A program made the translations under genes and the position numbers. From Anaeramoeba flamelloides (lineage: Eukaryota; Metamonada; Anaeramoebidae), in the NCBI GenBank assembly GCA_027625915.1, contig JANTQA010000032.1:12168001-12232000 (forward strand): a DNA stretch of 64,000 bases. Reading direction: 5' to 3'. Below are positions 10,962-23,479 of the stretch, piece after piece; position 1 is the first letter of the stretch; every line of letters starts with the position of its first letter. The notes below the pieces were generated by a model that ran no database searches, was not told where the DNA came from, and saw only the letters and a program-made list of their open reading frames with translations.

Positions 10962-13900
10962 TTTTTGCCGAAATTTTATTTTTTTTGAAATCAATAATAT
11001 CAATTTTCAAAAATATTTCCTTTTTTTATTGAATTATTTTTTTTTATTTAATTTTTTTTTTACTTTTTTGTTTTTTTTTTAAAATTTACCAATTGGCGTT
11101 TAAATAACAAAATCCTCGAACTATTAATAATCAATAGAAGATTTGATGACAATTGCAAAAAAAAAAAACCATTATATATCTTAATCTAAGGAGATAATAT
11201 TTTTTATTTTATTTGATGGATTTGTTTTAATGTCAATAAACATCTAAATTCGATTAAAATACAGTTCAATTCAACTCTTGATTCACTATTTGAGTTCAAA
11301 TAACCTACAAAATCTTTTGCAGAAAATTGAAAAAAATAAAAAATATTTTCAGTGTTTTATTATTTTTTAGTTACTAAAATCAAAATAATTTAAAAGATGG
11401 TCAAAAGCGATTGTAATAGAAATTAGATTTTTTTGAAAATTGGAACAAAGATAGAAAAACTATTTTATTTATTCTGGAAAAAATTAAAAAGCGATTTGAA
11501 TTTTTTACTGAAAAAATACAACTCCTTTTTTCTTTACCTAGTGAAACACACCCCTAAAAACAGGGTAGTTTGAAAACCCAAATGTAATTAAACTATTCTT
11601 TCTATGAATCGAAGAATTGAATTTCTCTTTTTTTTTTTTTACTTTCTTAACCCAAAAAAAATAAAATCTAACTACTACCAAATATCCAAGTTATAAATGG
11701 TGAAATATTGTATATTTGTAATTATTAAAACTCACGTGGTAATATATAATCCCAAAAAGTAGATCCCATTAATGAAAATGAGTCACAAAATCCCCGATGT
11801 ATATTGAAGCTTTAATTTTTTTAAAGAAAATTTTACTTCAAAAAAGATGAGTTTAATACTCTTTCCCAGTCTTACTCTTCCTAAATAACGTCTTTTTTTC
11901 TTTAGAATTCGAAATTGTTAAGGGTGGTTTTCAAAAAAAAAATTGTATTCAGAATTGAAAACAAATCTAAGACATGGACATAAGTTCATACATTGTAATT
12001 AATAGTTAATATTAGGAAAATATAAAATAAAATCCTTTTTATGACATTGTATTTTTTTTTCTGAACTTAGAAATAAACCAAAATAAAGCCCAAGAATGTT
12101 AGGTATCTATATAATAGTCATTAATTTTTTGGTAAGATAAGTAGATAAACCTTATTTTTTGAGAAACAAATTCTAATTTTAGGTAGATTTTACCATGAAT
12201 AGGAAAATGATAATTTTTGATCTTGTTTTTTTTATTGATCGAATGGTGTTTTGAACAAGTATAATTTAATTAATCTTCATTTTAATTATTATATTGTTAT
12301 AATTTTTCAAAGTTTGATTCTAAAATAAAATATATTATTAATCAATACCCTAATAATAAAAAAAATATAACATGTTAAATATATGCTATATATATATATA
12401 TATATTAACTCAAACTTTTTATTTATAAAAATTAAAAGTATATAATACCACATAACGACCCTCAAGAAAGTGGTTGTTTCACTAAAAGTTCAGGATAACA
12501 TTGTAGGGAATTTGTAAAGATTTTTGGAAATCATTTTAGTAATTTTACAAAGCTTGAATATTTTCTGATCATCTTATTTCGAATTCTAATTGGGGAAATT
12601 ATTTGGATTTTACTATTGAATTAGAATTTAAAAATAATATTTAAAGTTATTTTGGAAGATTTTGACCAATTTTTTTGGGAAGTTTTTAATCTCAAAAATC
12701 CCAAAAGATCACCGCGCTCAAATGGTTAATCTATTTGAAAAAAATTAATTAGGTTTAAAGGAAGCCAATTTTTAGTTTAATAGACAAGAAAGGGAAAAGC
12801 CCTTCAATTTTCCCATAGAGGTTGGGAAATTGAATGAATTCCCTTTCTTTGTTCAAAAATAGTACCAAAAACCAAACAGTATTTTAAGTTTTGGTTCAAA
12901 AGAAATCAATATTATTTTTTTTTAAAAAAAAATTAGTTTCTTTTTTCATGAAAAAAGAGAAAAGAGACCACTAATAGAAGATTTTGAAAGGAAAAAAAAA
13001 CATAATTGCAATTTGATAAAATACAATAAATTAGTAGAAAAAAAAAAATATTTTTTTTAACAACAAGTCAAGAAATTTTTAGAGAAATAGTTCGAAATTC
13101 GTTACTGTTAAGAACACATAATAGATGTTGGTTTTTATTTTTGATCTCCTTAGGATGTTTCTTATAAATCGTGAAATAAAAGGGGAGATAGAGACTATTG
13201 AAAAGTTAGACGATCTATTTTGTATCTGTAGGATTTAAACCAAATTTTGTTTCGATGAGAAAATGTAAAATTTACTTTAAACGTTTTCACAAACTCCATT
13301 GAGACAAAAAGAATCGCGGAAAAACAAGTTATTCAAAGTACTTTGAAAAAAAAAACAATTTAGAAGTTTGTTGGTTGTTGTGTAGATTTAGATCTTGAGT
13401 TCAAAAAAGACATAGCACCTGGTATTGATTCATTTGTTCAAAAATCACCAATTATTATTACTTGTTTTGGATCATCTCCAGACTCAAAATATGATATTTT
13501 TCTTGTTCTAAGATTATAATAATCCTCGTTCTTTGAACTCCTCAATATCATCTTATACCACTTTGAACAATATCATATTTCTCGTACTTCCAGGACAAAC
13601 TTTTTGCATAACAAAGTGATTTTTTTCCAACTCAAACCAATAAATAAAGTTCTATAAGATAAAAAATGTTCTAGAATGTGTTAGAAATTTTAGATATTAG
13701 TTAAAAAAAAATAATAGAATAAAAAAATCCATAATAAATCTTGTTAAAAATGTACCACCATTAAAAAAGAGGTTGAAAACAGTTTTTAAATCTTAAAATT
13801 ATCATAAAAATAATTTTTTCAAATAAATTGAAATTATAAATTATCAATTTTATTTTAAAAGTTTTGCTACAAATAAAAAATTAATGTAAAAATTTGAAAT

Positions 13901-15594
13901 ATTTTATAATAAGAAGAAATATAGTTTGTCTAAAAATTTTATTATATTTTTTTTCAAAAAAAAACTACTACAGCGGTGTAAATAACCCGTGTTTACAACC
14001 TTTAACCCATTACTAAAATTCAACTCGTGTTTTTTTTTCAGACTTGGGTATTTGAAGATAGGAAGATAGACCCCTATTCTTGGTTCGTATTTAAATTGAC
14101 TTTAGAGGTTAGATCTTTGATTAGTTGAGATGGATCAATAGTATTAAATGCCTTTGTTTCAAAAATTTCGTCATATTTACAAAATTTCTGAGATTATATA
14201 ATTTTTTTATAAAAATTCAAAAAATGAAATTATGCTCATTTTTTTGTCAAAAAATTACATTTTAATCTTTCCAGATCTTGTTAATTCTTTTTTAAAATTT
14301 ATATAAAGAACATTATTTAATGTTTATATACTGTTTTCATACCATTAATTTGTATCTTTTATTTCTAGAGTCAGCCAATATTTTTTGCATGAGTTAAATT
14401 TTAGTAATGGGTTAAAATAATAAACACGGGTTATTTACACCACTGTATAATCTTCAGACTTTACCACAAAGTGAAGAATTAAAGCTTATTTTTGAATTGT
14501 ATGAACTAAAAGTTAAATAAGATGTTACCCAAAGTCTTTAATTTTGATGAATTATACAATATAAATCGCCTTTTACAAAGTTTTGGGAAACTCTTTTTGA
14601 AAATAATGTATTTTAAAAATATTAAATATTTTCTTATCAATAAGAAAATTTTATTATCAAATTTACTAGATTTTGATGCCTAATTGATTTGAATAAAATT
14701 CCACTCTTTATTAAAACCTTTTTCTTCCTTTGGCCCTGATATGAAATAAAAAGTTCGAAAAAAAAAACAAAAACGGTTTGTTTCTAGTTAAAAATAACTT
14801 GATTACTTAACAGACAGTCTAATTGTACAGTGGAATTTATTTTGACGAAGATCATATATTTGCTGTAAACCTAATATTCGTTTTTTTTTGTCTTAAAGAT
14901 ATTGTTCACAAATCCCTTCTCAGAAAAAAATATTAAAATATTTGATCATAAATATAAAGAATTGAAGAAAAAACTGTATCAGAATTATAACTACGTTAAA
15001 AATAGGAGAACTTTTTTATCAATTTTTGCTGTTCTAATAAGGTGAAGATATTTTCAGTATGAAAACTTTTTGAAAGTTTTCTTTTTTCGAAGAGTGAAGG
15101 ATCAAACTTTAAATAGTGGTGTTGGTGCTGGGGTTTGAAGTAAAGTACTTTTTTCAAAAAATAGTCTCCACTTGATTAAAACACTAACTTTACATAAGTT
15201 ACAAATCTTAATAACTCTTAAAAAAAAGGAATTACTTTTGGAAAAGGGAAGTATTCATAAATTAACTTTTTTATTTGACTAATAAAATTAGCAGGAAAAA
15301 AACTCTTTTATAATTTTATTCTGAAATTTAAATGAAAAAATGTACCATCAAAAGAATAATAAAGCGTACAGCATGTGTATGATCTATTATTTAATCATAA
15401 CACAAAAAAATGTTTTATCAAAGCATAAATATTTTAATTTATTGATCAAGTTATAAATAAAATCAAAACACTTTTTTGTTATATTAGACCTTTGTTTTGT
15501 TGTACTAACTAATATACCAATTATTTGTAAATATTAAATTATTAATTCAAATTTTTCTTCATTTTTTTTTAAATCAAAGTTAGGCAACAATTTA
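10962..15594. other. Gene-free AT-rich stretch
   Basis: Nothing coding recognised on either strand. It holds a (TA)n tract near 12388-12406 and the TA-flanked TIR element at 13971-14445; the remainder is AT-rich sequence with short homopolymers. Confidence 0.5.
13971..14445. mobile_element. Tc1/mariner-like MITE, 475 bp, TA target duplication
   Basis: The left end is CAGCGGTGTAAATAACCCGT followed by GTTTA, a short gap, TTTAACCCATTACTAAAATT. The right end is the complement (AATTTTAGTAATGGGTTAAA, then AAACACGGG, TTATTTACACCACTG). Arms are about 60 bases. TA at 13969-13970 and 14446-14447 is the expected duplication, and CAG..CTG termini are typical of Tc1-like elements. The interior has no intact ORF, so it is non-autonomous. 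Confidence 0.8.
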
Positions 15595-18500
15595 ATGACA
15601 CTTTTCAAGAAAAGGAAATTTGAACATGATCTTGAATTATTTGGTATGAACGAGATCCAGAAGAATCACCAGATAAAATTACGAAGGACACAAAACTGTC
15701 TCCATCCAAAACAAATCTTTCAATCAACAAGCCACATTTTAAAAACAGAAAACAAGAACCAAAAAAGTAATTTCCCAAATGAAATCTCTAATCAGTATTC
15801 AACCCAAAAGGAAGGTAAAATAAAGAATAGGAATACAGGTTATTGTCATCAGAATTCGGAAAAGATTTGTAAAACTCAAGAAGATCAAAACAAAAAAACA
15901 AATCATAATCCCAAAAAAATACTTCCCAAGAAAGAAAGACAAAAAGATCAACTCAACAAATTAATCTCAAAGAACCCATTCTTCATTACAGATCAGAAAA
16001 CGACAATTGAAAGCCTTGACTTCTTTGAATTCACTCAAAGTAATGAACCATTTCCAATCATTGAAACAATCAATAAAACTGGACGGCAAACTTTAAACAG
16101 CATTGAAACCATTACACAGACAGAAACCAAAACAGAAGAAAACATTCCTTGGTTTATCATTCTTGACGTTTGTTTTTCTTTGAGTTTTTTATCTTTTTTC
16201 AATACTTTTTTTTTCAATTTTTCTCTTTTTATTTCAAAAATTCAAAAGCAAAAAGATTTTTTTCAATAACCAAACAAACACCAAACAGATTTGAAGTGGA
16301 AAAATTTTTCTTTGTTATTTTGTGACAAGCATATTTTTGTCAAAAATGGAAAAATTATTTTTTCTTCAAAATAATAAGATCGGTCTTATGAAAAAAATGT
16401 AACACATCTGAAAAGTGGTGTATTTTTTATGAAAAACTTGAAAAATTTAATTTTCAAATTAGTAAAAATGATCAAAATTGCCAGAATTTTTTCAAAGTTA
16501 ATAAGAATCCAAATGAGGACTTTAACCTTTTAAGAAGCATGGCATTTAACTTTGAGTTTCTTAATTTCAATTTTGTCAAGATAGTCCCAGAAGAATGTCT
16601 TTTAACTCAATACTTTATTATAAAACTTATAGAACCTGGAAATGAAGAAGTATCACTATTTTTTATCTTTGTCATTTTGAATGATAATTCTAAAAATAAG
16701 GAATTACAGGACTGGTACTTTGAATTTTATTGAAAATTCCTCACGGTTTTTAGATCCTTAATCCTTGATGTACAAGAATATTTTAAAAAAATTAAGTTTT
16801 TCAATATGATTTACCATCAACAAGTAAAAATCGAAAAATCAGAAATTTGTCATTTTCGCAATTGATTGATCTTAATACGAAGAAAATTTTCTCAAGAGTC
16901 TCAAAAAATCATTTAGATTTAATATTAAGTGTTATTTTTGGAATTCCAAATTTGTCAGATCTGAGTTGATATAAAAATGTACTTTTTACTCATTTTTGCC
17001 ACTCTTTTCAATCCATTAAAAAAAAAAGTATTTGATTTTTAATTGTAAAGACATTCTTTTTTAAAAGATCTGGATGAAATTGATAAAAGAAAATCCGAGT
17101 GAAATTCTTTGCTTCTTAAGGGATTAGCGTCAACCAAGGACAATTCTACGATCAAAGGATATTGTTATTGGGTGTAAACCACATTAGTGCGCCAATGGTT
17201 CCAAGACGTCTAAAAAAAAATCGCTTAGTAAAGTTGCAAAATTATGTGTTGATCTTCAATTAAAAATGATCTATGTATTAATAAAAAACTCAAAGAATTT
17301 CAGTATAAAATCTGCATTTCACCATAAATTTAAAGGTTCGAATTAGAAATATTCAGACTCCAAAGTTGCAAAATTACTTTCTTAAATTTGTCTCGAAATG
17401 TAGACTAGTTACTAAAAAATTCATTTTTTTTAAAAAAATTAAATATTTAATGAATAGACGATTTTTGACAAATTATTTCTGAAATCTTGGAAATATATTG
17501 ATGTTACAATTATCTTTATAAAAAGGAAACATAACAAATCAGTCTTTGTGTTTTTATGCTTGACGATTTTTGATTTAATCTTTGAAATTAAAAAAATTAT
17601 AAAAATAATTTCATTTGGAAGTTTTAAATATGAATTATTAGATACTGGAATACTATTGTTTTGAGTTTCTATTTTTAGATTTGAAAAACCGGTTATTATA
17701 AAAAGAATTTAAAAAAATGAAAATATTTAATTGTCATAATTAGTAAAAAATGTAATACTATTTAGAATAGATTTTTTTCGAGCCATGTGAACCATGCAGC
17801 ACTAATATCATTCACCACCCAATTAAAACACACTTTAATTTTAAATGAATCTAGGATTACGCTAATCCCTTAAAGGAGTTACATCCCCTTTTAAATTCTT
17901 ATTAACTTGAAAAAATTCTGACAATTATGATCATTTTAACTAATGTGACAATTAAATTTTTAATGTTTTTAACAAAAAATCCCCCACTTTTCAGATGTGT
18001 TACATTTTTTTTTCACAACAATTTGATCCAAACTTTCATTGTAGGGACAAATGTCTACCACGGGGAAGCTTAAAATCAAAGTTTATTGCTTTTAAATTTA
18101 AATCATATTAGTTCCCCATAGTTCAAATTTCTCAAAAAAAAAATTATTAGTCAAATACTTCTAAAAGTTGATCTGATAGATTAATATTGATACTTCCATT
18201 GATCAAAATAATGTGTGCCCAAACAACTATAATCTTTGTTTCAAAATAAACCTATTTTTATTTCAAGGTAATATCTAATTCACTGTCAAATAGGATACCT
18301 AAATTCAAAACAATTTTAAAGGTTAATTCCTGGAGGGTTTAAGTAAAATTTTAAATTCAGTATTGAATTTTGAATTTTTGGGTGATTCTCACTTTTTTTG
18401 AAATTTTATATTGTTTTGATGAAGATTAAAAAAATTTTCTCAAAAATTTACTCTTTTTTTGAGTTAAATTTTCAATTTTTAATCCTTCATTTTAGGTATT

Positions 18501-20351
18501 TCTTTTTTACAAATAATAAACTTTAGGAAACCACTACCTTATTTACTTATAGCTGATTGTCAGTTTCTTTGATCTGTTAATGTATAGGTCTTCTATAACA
18601 ACAAAAAAACAATTTTTTGATTTGGATACAATGATTAAACTTTTCTACAGGCATTATTTTGACAACTGTATATTAGGAAAAAAATCAAGAATTTTAGAAC
18701 CAAACTCTGAATTTTGTGACAAATTTAAAAACTAAATCATCAATATTGGATACTCAAAGTTGCAAAATATCTTTCTTAAATTTGTCTCGAAATGTCGATT
18801 AGTTGCTAAAAAAATTAAAAAAATTAAAAATTATTTTTATATATTGAATATTAATTGGTTATATAAACTTGCTCCCCACCCCTTTTTTTATATGATGACA
18901 AATTCTCAACCCCATTTCACTCAAAGAGGTCCAACCAAAAAGGAAAATTTCACTTTTTTTTTTAAGAATCAACCAAACCAAGATTGTTTAGAAATAAGAG
19001 AAATAATAAACTTTTGATTAGGTAGATATTCATAAAAGAAATATCTGAACAAACCATAAAATTCAAAAAAAAAATGTTCAAAAAATTTTTTGGGATCCAC
19101 TTTCATTGTAACGTCTCGTGCAAAAATTCCAAATTTCTTTAGGAAAAATAAAAATTGTTTACAATAAGATTTTTTAATTGTAAACATAAACATTTTAAAA
19201 GAAAATACACAACCTCCTACTTTTCTTAATGTTAATTTGGAGTATTAAAGGTTTTTTTTTATTTTCAAATTCACTTTTTTTTTTTTAAAAAAAAAAAGCA
19301 AGAATAAGAATTGAAACGAACAAAAGAATACAAAAAAAAAAAAAAACAATTAAAAAATGAGAAAAAATTATTTTGATCTAAAAATTTGAAAATATATTTT
19401 GAGAAAAATAATGGATTAAACTCTTAGAATACGTTCTATTTCTTTATAAAAATTACACCATTTGACTAAAAAAGAGTTTATTTTATATAATCATCTATTA
19501 ATTTTTTCCCCAATGTAATTATGAAGCCAACTTCACCTAAGATAGGAAATTCATAAAGAAAAACAAATTATTTTTCATACAAATCAAAAAATTTTTTTTT
19601 TTAATTATTCAATTGTAAAAAAATATTAAATCTTTGATCCAACAACAAAATAAAAAAAATTAAAAAATAAACAACTACAAACAAAAAGGAAGACGAAAAC
19701 GATTCATTTAAACCACCAAAATTATTACCATTCTCGAATCTTGATAAACAAGACAAATTCACATTATGTTTAGACTTGGATCAAACTTTGGTTTCAAGCT
19801 CATTTGATGAAAATGATAATTATGATTTTGCTGTTGAGTTTAACAATGGAGGTGTTAAAAATAAGGTGTTTGTAACCAAAAGGCCTTATCTGCATGATTT
19901 TCTTGAAAAATGTTCTCAGATGTTTGAAGTTGTCGTTTTTACTGCATCTGTAAAATTTTATGCTGATTCAATTTTAGATCAATTGGATCCAGAAAAGAAA
20001 TTAATAAGCTATCGCCTATTCAGAGACTCTTGTTCCAATTTTAAGGATGGATATTTAAAAGATCTTTCAATACTTGGTAGAGATATCGAAAAAATTATAA
20101 TTGTAGACGATACCCCATTTTCTTATTCTCGAAACCGAATGAACGCAATACCAGCAAAGCCCTTTTTCGTTAACAAGACCAGCAGAAATAAATCAAACCC
20201 TTTTGGTATTTTGAATGATTGGAAAAAAGACCGTGAATTGTTGAGGATTTTAAAAATATTAAAAATTGTTAACAAAGAAAAATGTCTTTTCCAAACGTTA
20301 GATAAAATTAAAAAAAATCAATTTGGAAGAAAACAATTCAACATGAATTAA
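15595..20351 (+). CDS. FCP1/SCP-type (HAD) protein phosphatase, proposed two exons
   Basis: Exon 2 (about 19689-20351) encodes the catalytic domain of a CTD-phosphatase-like HAD protein. It has the nucleophile motif LDLDQT (DxDxT, with Gln where Glu is usual), VVVFTASVKFYADSILDQLD, YRLFRDSC, GYLKDLSILGRD and IIVDDTP, in family order. Its frame has a stop at 19668 and no ATG before the domain, so an upstream exon is needed. The ORF from 15595 encodes a Lys/Asn/Gln-rich disordered segment and reaches a GTTTGT donor at 16168 in phase 0; an AG ending at 19688 is also phase 0. I infer that 15595-16167 is exon 1, giving about 411 residues. The 3.5-kb intron contains nested transposons. The phosphatase assignment is secure; the exon-1 link is inference. 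Substrate unknown (family members act on RNA polymerase II CTD or Smads). Confidence 0.7.
16398..18004. mobile_element. TIR element with ~120-bp termini, host of a nested element
   Basis: The left terminus, TGTAACACATCTGAAAAGTG and onward for about 120 bases (through AATGATCAAAATTGCCAGAA and TTAATAAGAAT), is matched in inverse by the right terminus at about 17885-18004 (ATTCTTATTAACTTG, AATGATC complement, CACTTTTCAGATGTGTTACA). Subtracting the nested 17120-17869 insert leaves about 850 bases. A 64-codon ORF at 16539-16733 lies inside but has no recognised domain. Target duplication is unclear because both flanks are A/T runs. Confidence 0.7.
17120..17869. mobile_element. TTAA-flanked MITE, 750 bp (GGGATTAGCG family, copy 1)
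   Basis: TTAA at 17116-17119 and 17870-17873 brackets GGGATTAGCGT..ACGCTAATCCC. Inverted similarity continues inward (ATTGGGTGTAAACC.. against ..CACCCAATTAAAAC; ATTAGTGCGCC against AGCACTAAT). Length and ends match copy 2 at 59191-59939 almost exactly. No intact coding sequence. TTAA duplication suggests piggyBac-like mobilisation; a TA duplication with one extra TIR base (Tc1/mariner type) fits equally well. Confidence 0.85.
18735..18825. repeat. Solo internal fragment of the GGGATTAGCG MITE family
   Basis: CAAAGTTGCAAAATATCTTT and the following CTTAAATTTGTCTCGAAATG match the inside of copy 1 at about 17362-17420 (CAAAGTTGCAAAATTACTTT, CTTAAATTTGTCTCGAAATG). No terminal repeat is present here, so it is a truncated relic or a related element. 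Confidence 0.6.
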
Positions 20352-20634
20352 ATCTTATATATATATTCTATTGAAAAATCAACTTTTAACAAATAATTAT
20401 TTTTGTATTATTCTCTTTATATGTATAATGGTAGACTTTTCCTTTCTTTCTTTTTATTTTTTTTTGAAAATTACAATATTGAGTTTCAATTTCATATTAA
20501 CTCAATTTTACATTTAGTTTTTTGTGCTTTTAAAAAGATCTTAAAAATTAAACTTTTTTTAATTTTTCTTTTATTTTAAATAGATTTGTTTTAATTAATA
20601 AAAAAATTTCTTTAACAATTTTAATTTATTTAGT

Positions 20635-20935
20635 TTTTTAGACCAATTTCAGAATTTGACAAAAAATTAATCATAATTTATAAAATTATTCAAGAATTTT
20701 ATATGAACCCAAATATTGATAAAAATCTAAAATCAAATCAATTATCAGAAATTAAATAATTAGAAATATAGTTAGAATAAGAAAAACATTTACAAAAAAA
20801 ACTTTTGAAAAAGTAAAAGAAAGTTTTAAAAAAATATAACTAATTTTTAGTCAAAAAAGTTTTTTATCAATGGAGTAAAATTACAAATTTTTAAATCCAA
20901 AGGCAGTGGCTAGTTATTTTAAGGGTTAGTCAGCG
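20635..20935 (+). pseudogene. Reverse transcriptase relic, second copy
   Basis: The plus-strand translation gives PISEFDKKLIIIYKIIQEF, then MNPNIDKNLKSNQLSEIK, closely matching the minus-strand relic at 7735-8420 (PIPEIDKKL, YKIIQEF, MNPNIDKTLKSN). A further shared nucleotide block is AATGGAGTAAAATTAC at about 20871. It is 5'-truncated and carries several stops. No palindrome is evident within 300 bases downstream, unlike the other two copies. Confidence 0.6.
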
Positions 20936-21589
20936 TTAATCTGATCTGAAAAGAATTCAACCTGATATAGATATTTGAATAAATAAAAACAGCCAAATTT
21001 ATGTCTCTAGTAGATTATGCATAATGCAAATAACATATCTAGAATTATATTATCTCATTTTAATAGCTCATTCAGGAATTAGCAGTTATAGATCTTAAAG
21101 GAGGACTTTTGAAAATTAGGTTTACTTTCATTTCGACTGTCTAAAAATAAAAACTGATAAAATTGTTAACATGATAATTATTGTACACAATATTCTTTTT
21201 ATTTATATCCAGAAAAGTTTGTTGTGTTGAAAAATCATAAAAAAAAAAAAAAAAAAAAAAAAAAATTAAGAAAATTTTTTTAAAGTACTTTGATTTATCC
21301 CAAAAATCAAAAGTGAAATTTCCAGAAAAATTGTAACTATCAAAATAGAGGGGCCCAAGAAAGAGATATGGGAAAATTGGAAAAATGTAGATATTTATAG
21401 ATTCTCGACCTTTGTAGACAATTTTTTTTTTCACAATCTTCTTGAAAATGATAAATATTGTTTGAGCGAAGCGAGAAACTTCATTTATTATGACTTATTT
21501 TTAGTCTTGGTTTAAAATGGCAGATATTTGCAAAGTAAATGTATATTATTTTTAATTTTCCATTAATTTTCTCAAAAATTAAATATACT

Positions 21590-21650
21590 TGGTGGGAATC
21601 GAACCTAGGTCATGTGTTTCCCTAGTACAACTACCGCCCTGAAAAAATCA
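21590..21650 (-). other. tRNA-like or SINE-like relic with a Pol III B-box
   Basis: The minus strand reads GGCGGTAGTTGTACTAGGGA, AACACATGACCTAG, then GGTTCGATTCC, an exact match to the tRNA T-loop/B-box consensus, followed by CACCA. A D-loop-like GGTAG lies at the right distance. No 7-bp acceptor stem can be paired and the T-stem pairs poorly, so it is not a functional tRNA by inspection. It could be a degenerate tRNA or the head of a tRNA-derived SINE. Confidence 0.35.
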
Positions 21651-23479
21651 ACAAATGTCGAGAATCTAAAAAAATCTACAAAAATTATCATCAGCCAGAG
21701 ATATAAATAAAAACAATCGGTATAAATATTTTTATATAAAAAGAACAAGACTATTACACTAATTTAGGGAGACCAGAAAGAGTAATTCTATTTTTATTTT
21801 CTTCTAAAATAAAAATTTATTTCAAAAAAATCATTGTACACTAAAAAAAATAAAGTGTATTTTTCCATAATATTTTGAAAATTTTTTTATAATTTTTTTT
21901 AATGAGAAATTTGTATCAAATAGGATCTTATGGGAACCAATTTAAACAATTATTAATAACCAAAAAAGACCGTTTTTTATTTTTTTTTACATTTTCTAAA
22001 AAATTCCCTTTAATAAAGAAACTATTCATAATTTTACAAAATCAATTTTAAGTGAAAAATCAAGAGTGATTAAATCTACATTTATTGTATTTATTTAAAA
22101 AGATATCCAGTAAATCATTTCTAAAAAATAAAAAAAAATCATCAATATTTTTGGAGATAACAAGAAAAGGTCAATGTCGATAAAAAAACTACAAAATTAA
22201 ACAGAAAATATGGTGCAAGTACAAAGATTTTTTTTTAAACAATAAAAAGAACCTTTAAGTTACATTCTATTGACAATTTCCTTTAAGATTAAGTCTCTTA
22301 TGAAAATAATTTTTTACAAATAAAAGAAAACAATAAACACTCATTCTTCTTACAAAAATAACACTCAAAATTTTCTGATTTTTTTTCATATCTTATTTAC
22401 AAACAAACTGAAATATTATTACTCCCCAATAAATGGTTATTAATAATTGTATATATTTAAATATTTTTCTGAGGATTCTGTTTAATAATGATACTGTAAA
22501 ATAAATTTAACAAGATTGTTTTGGATATAATGTAAAAGTCCTTTATATTACAAAAAATAAAGTCCCTATCAAACATTTTCAAATGTATATTGATGATAAA
22601 AGAAGATATCAAGGAAAAATTTCATGAAACTAATAATAAGCTGATATAAGACAAAGTAAAACCTTCACAATGGAAAGAGAAAACAAGAAATAAAAATGCA
22701 ATCCATAATTTTTCTAATTTTAAGAAAACTTTAGGGAGAAACATCTATTCTTCAACTCGAAATCAAAAACTATATTCAAACTAAAATCTTCCTCAAATGG
22801 TTTAAATAGATACCTTTACAAAGCGGAAAAAGGAGTAGACTTCTCAAATATACACGTGATGTAGAAAAAAAACGATAATGTTGAACACATTAAATAAGGG
22901 ATCAAAAGATATGAAAAAATTCCAAATAATCAAAACTACTTCTTTGAAAACTCAATTATTTCGATAGAAAAACTCGGGGAGAAAGTAAAAATAAATTCCT
23001 TTTTATTATTCAAATACCAACAATACAGTATATATTTTTTTTACCAGCCAATTCCTCTCAAATAAACTTTTGATTCTAAAAGAGTTCCTTATTTTCATAA
23101 TTTTTAAATTTATTTTTAACTGATATTTTAATTGTTGAACTCTGAAGAAATTTAAATATCTACGTATATATTCTATAATTATTTTTTTACTCAATTTTGA
23201 CTCTAAAATAAGTGCACATTTACTCCTTTGGACTTATAACCTCAGTAAAAAATATAAACTCGTTTTCTCTTAATTAACATTTGGTAGTTAAAAGTAGATC
23301 AAATAATCCATTCACGAAAATTGTATTTCCTCAATTAACTAAGTTTCAGATAATTTTTTATGGTACAGCTGAATTCCAATCTGAGAAATAATGTATGAAT
23401 CAATTGCAAACAAAACATTTTTTCTATTTTCTCTTCTTTTTCATAAAAATTTTCCGAAACAAAACAAAAAAAAAAAATC

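Larger units (their letters stand above)
16168..19688 (+). other. Proposed 3.5-kb intron of the phosphatase gene
   Basis: Bounded by GTTTGT at 16168 and AAAAAG at 19687-19688, both phase 0. It contains a TIR element (16398-18004), a 750-bp TTAA element nested within that (17120-17869), and a solo fragment of the latter at about 18735-18825. The ORFs at 16539-16733 and 18760-19017 in this stretch show no recognised domain. The alternative is two separate genes, with the first ending at 16269 and the second missing its start. Confidence 0.45.
20352..23479. other. Gene-free stretch with retroelement and tRNA-like relics
   Basis: Contains a plus-strand reverse transcriptase relic (20635-20935), a tRNA-like/Pol III box relic (about 21590-21650, minus) and an A-run at 21239-21265. 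The ORFs 21141-21434 and 23006-23194 (minus) are low-complexity. I see nothing else that can be supported. Confidence 0.45.

Noticed and set aside
18760..19017. 85-codon ORF considered as a start exon of the phosphatase
   Set aside because: Its first part is a fragment of the GGGATTAGCG MITE and the rest shows no match; no in-phase donor joins it to the catalytic exon.
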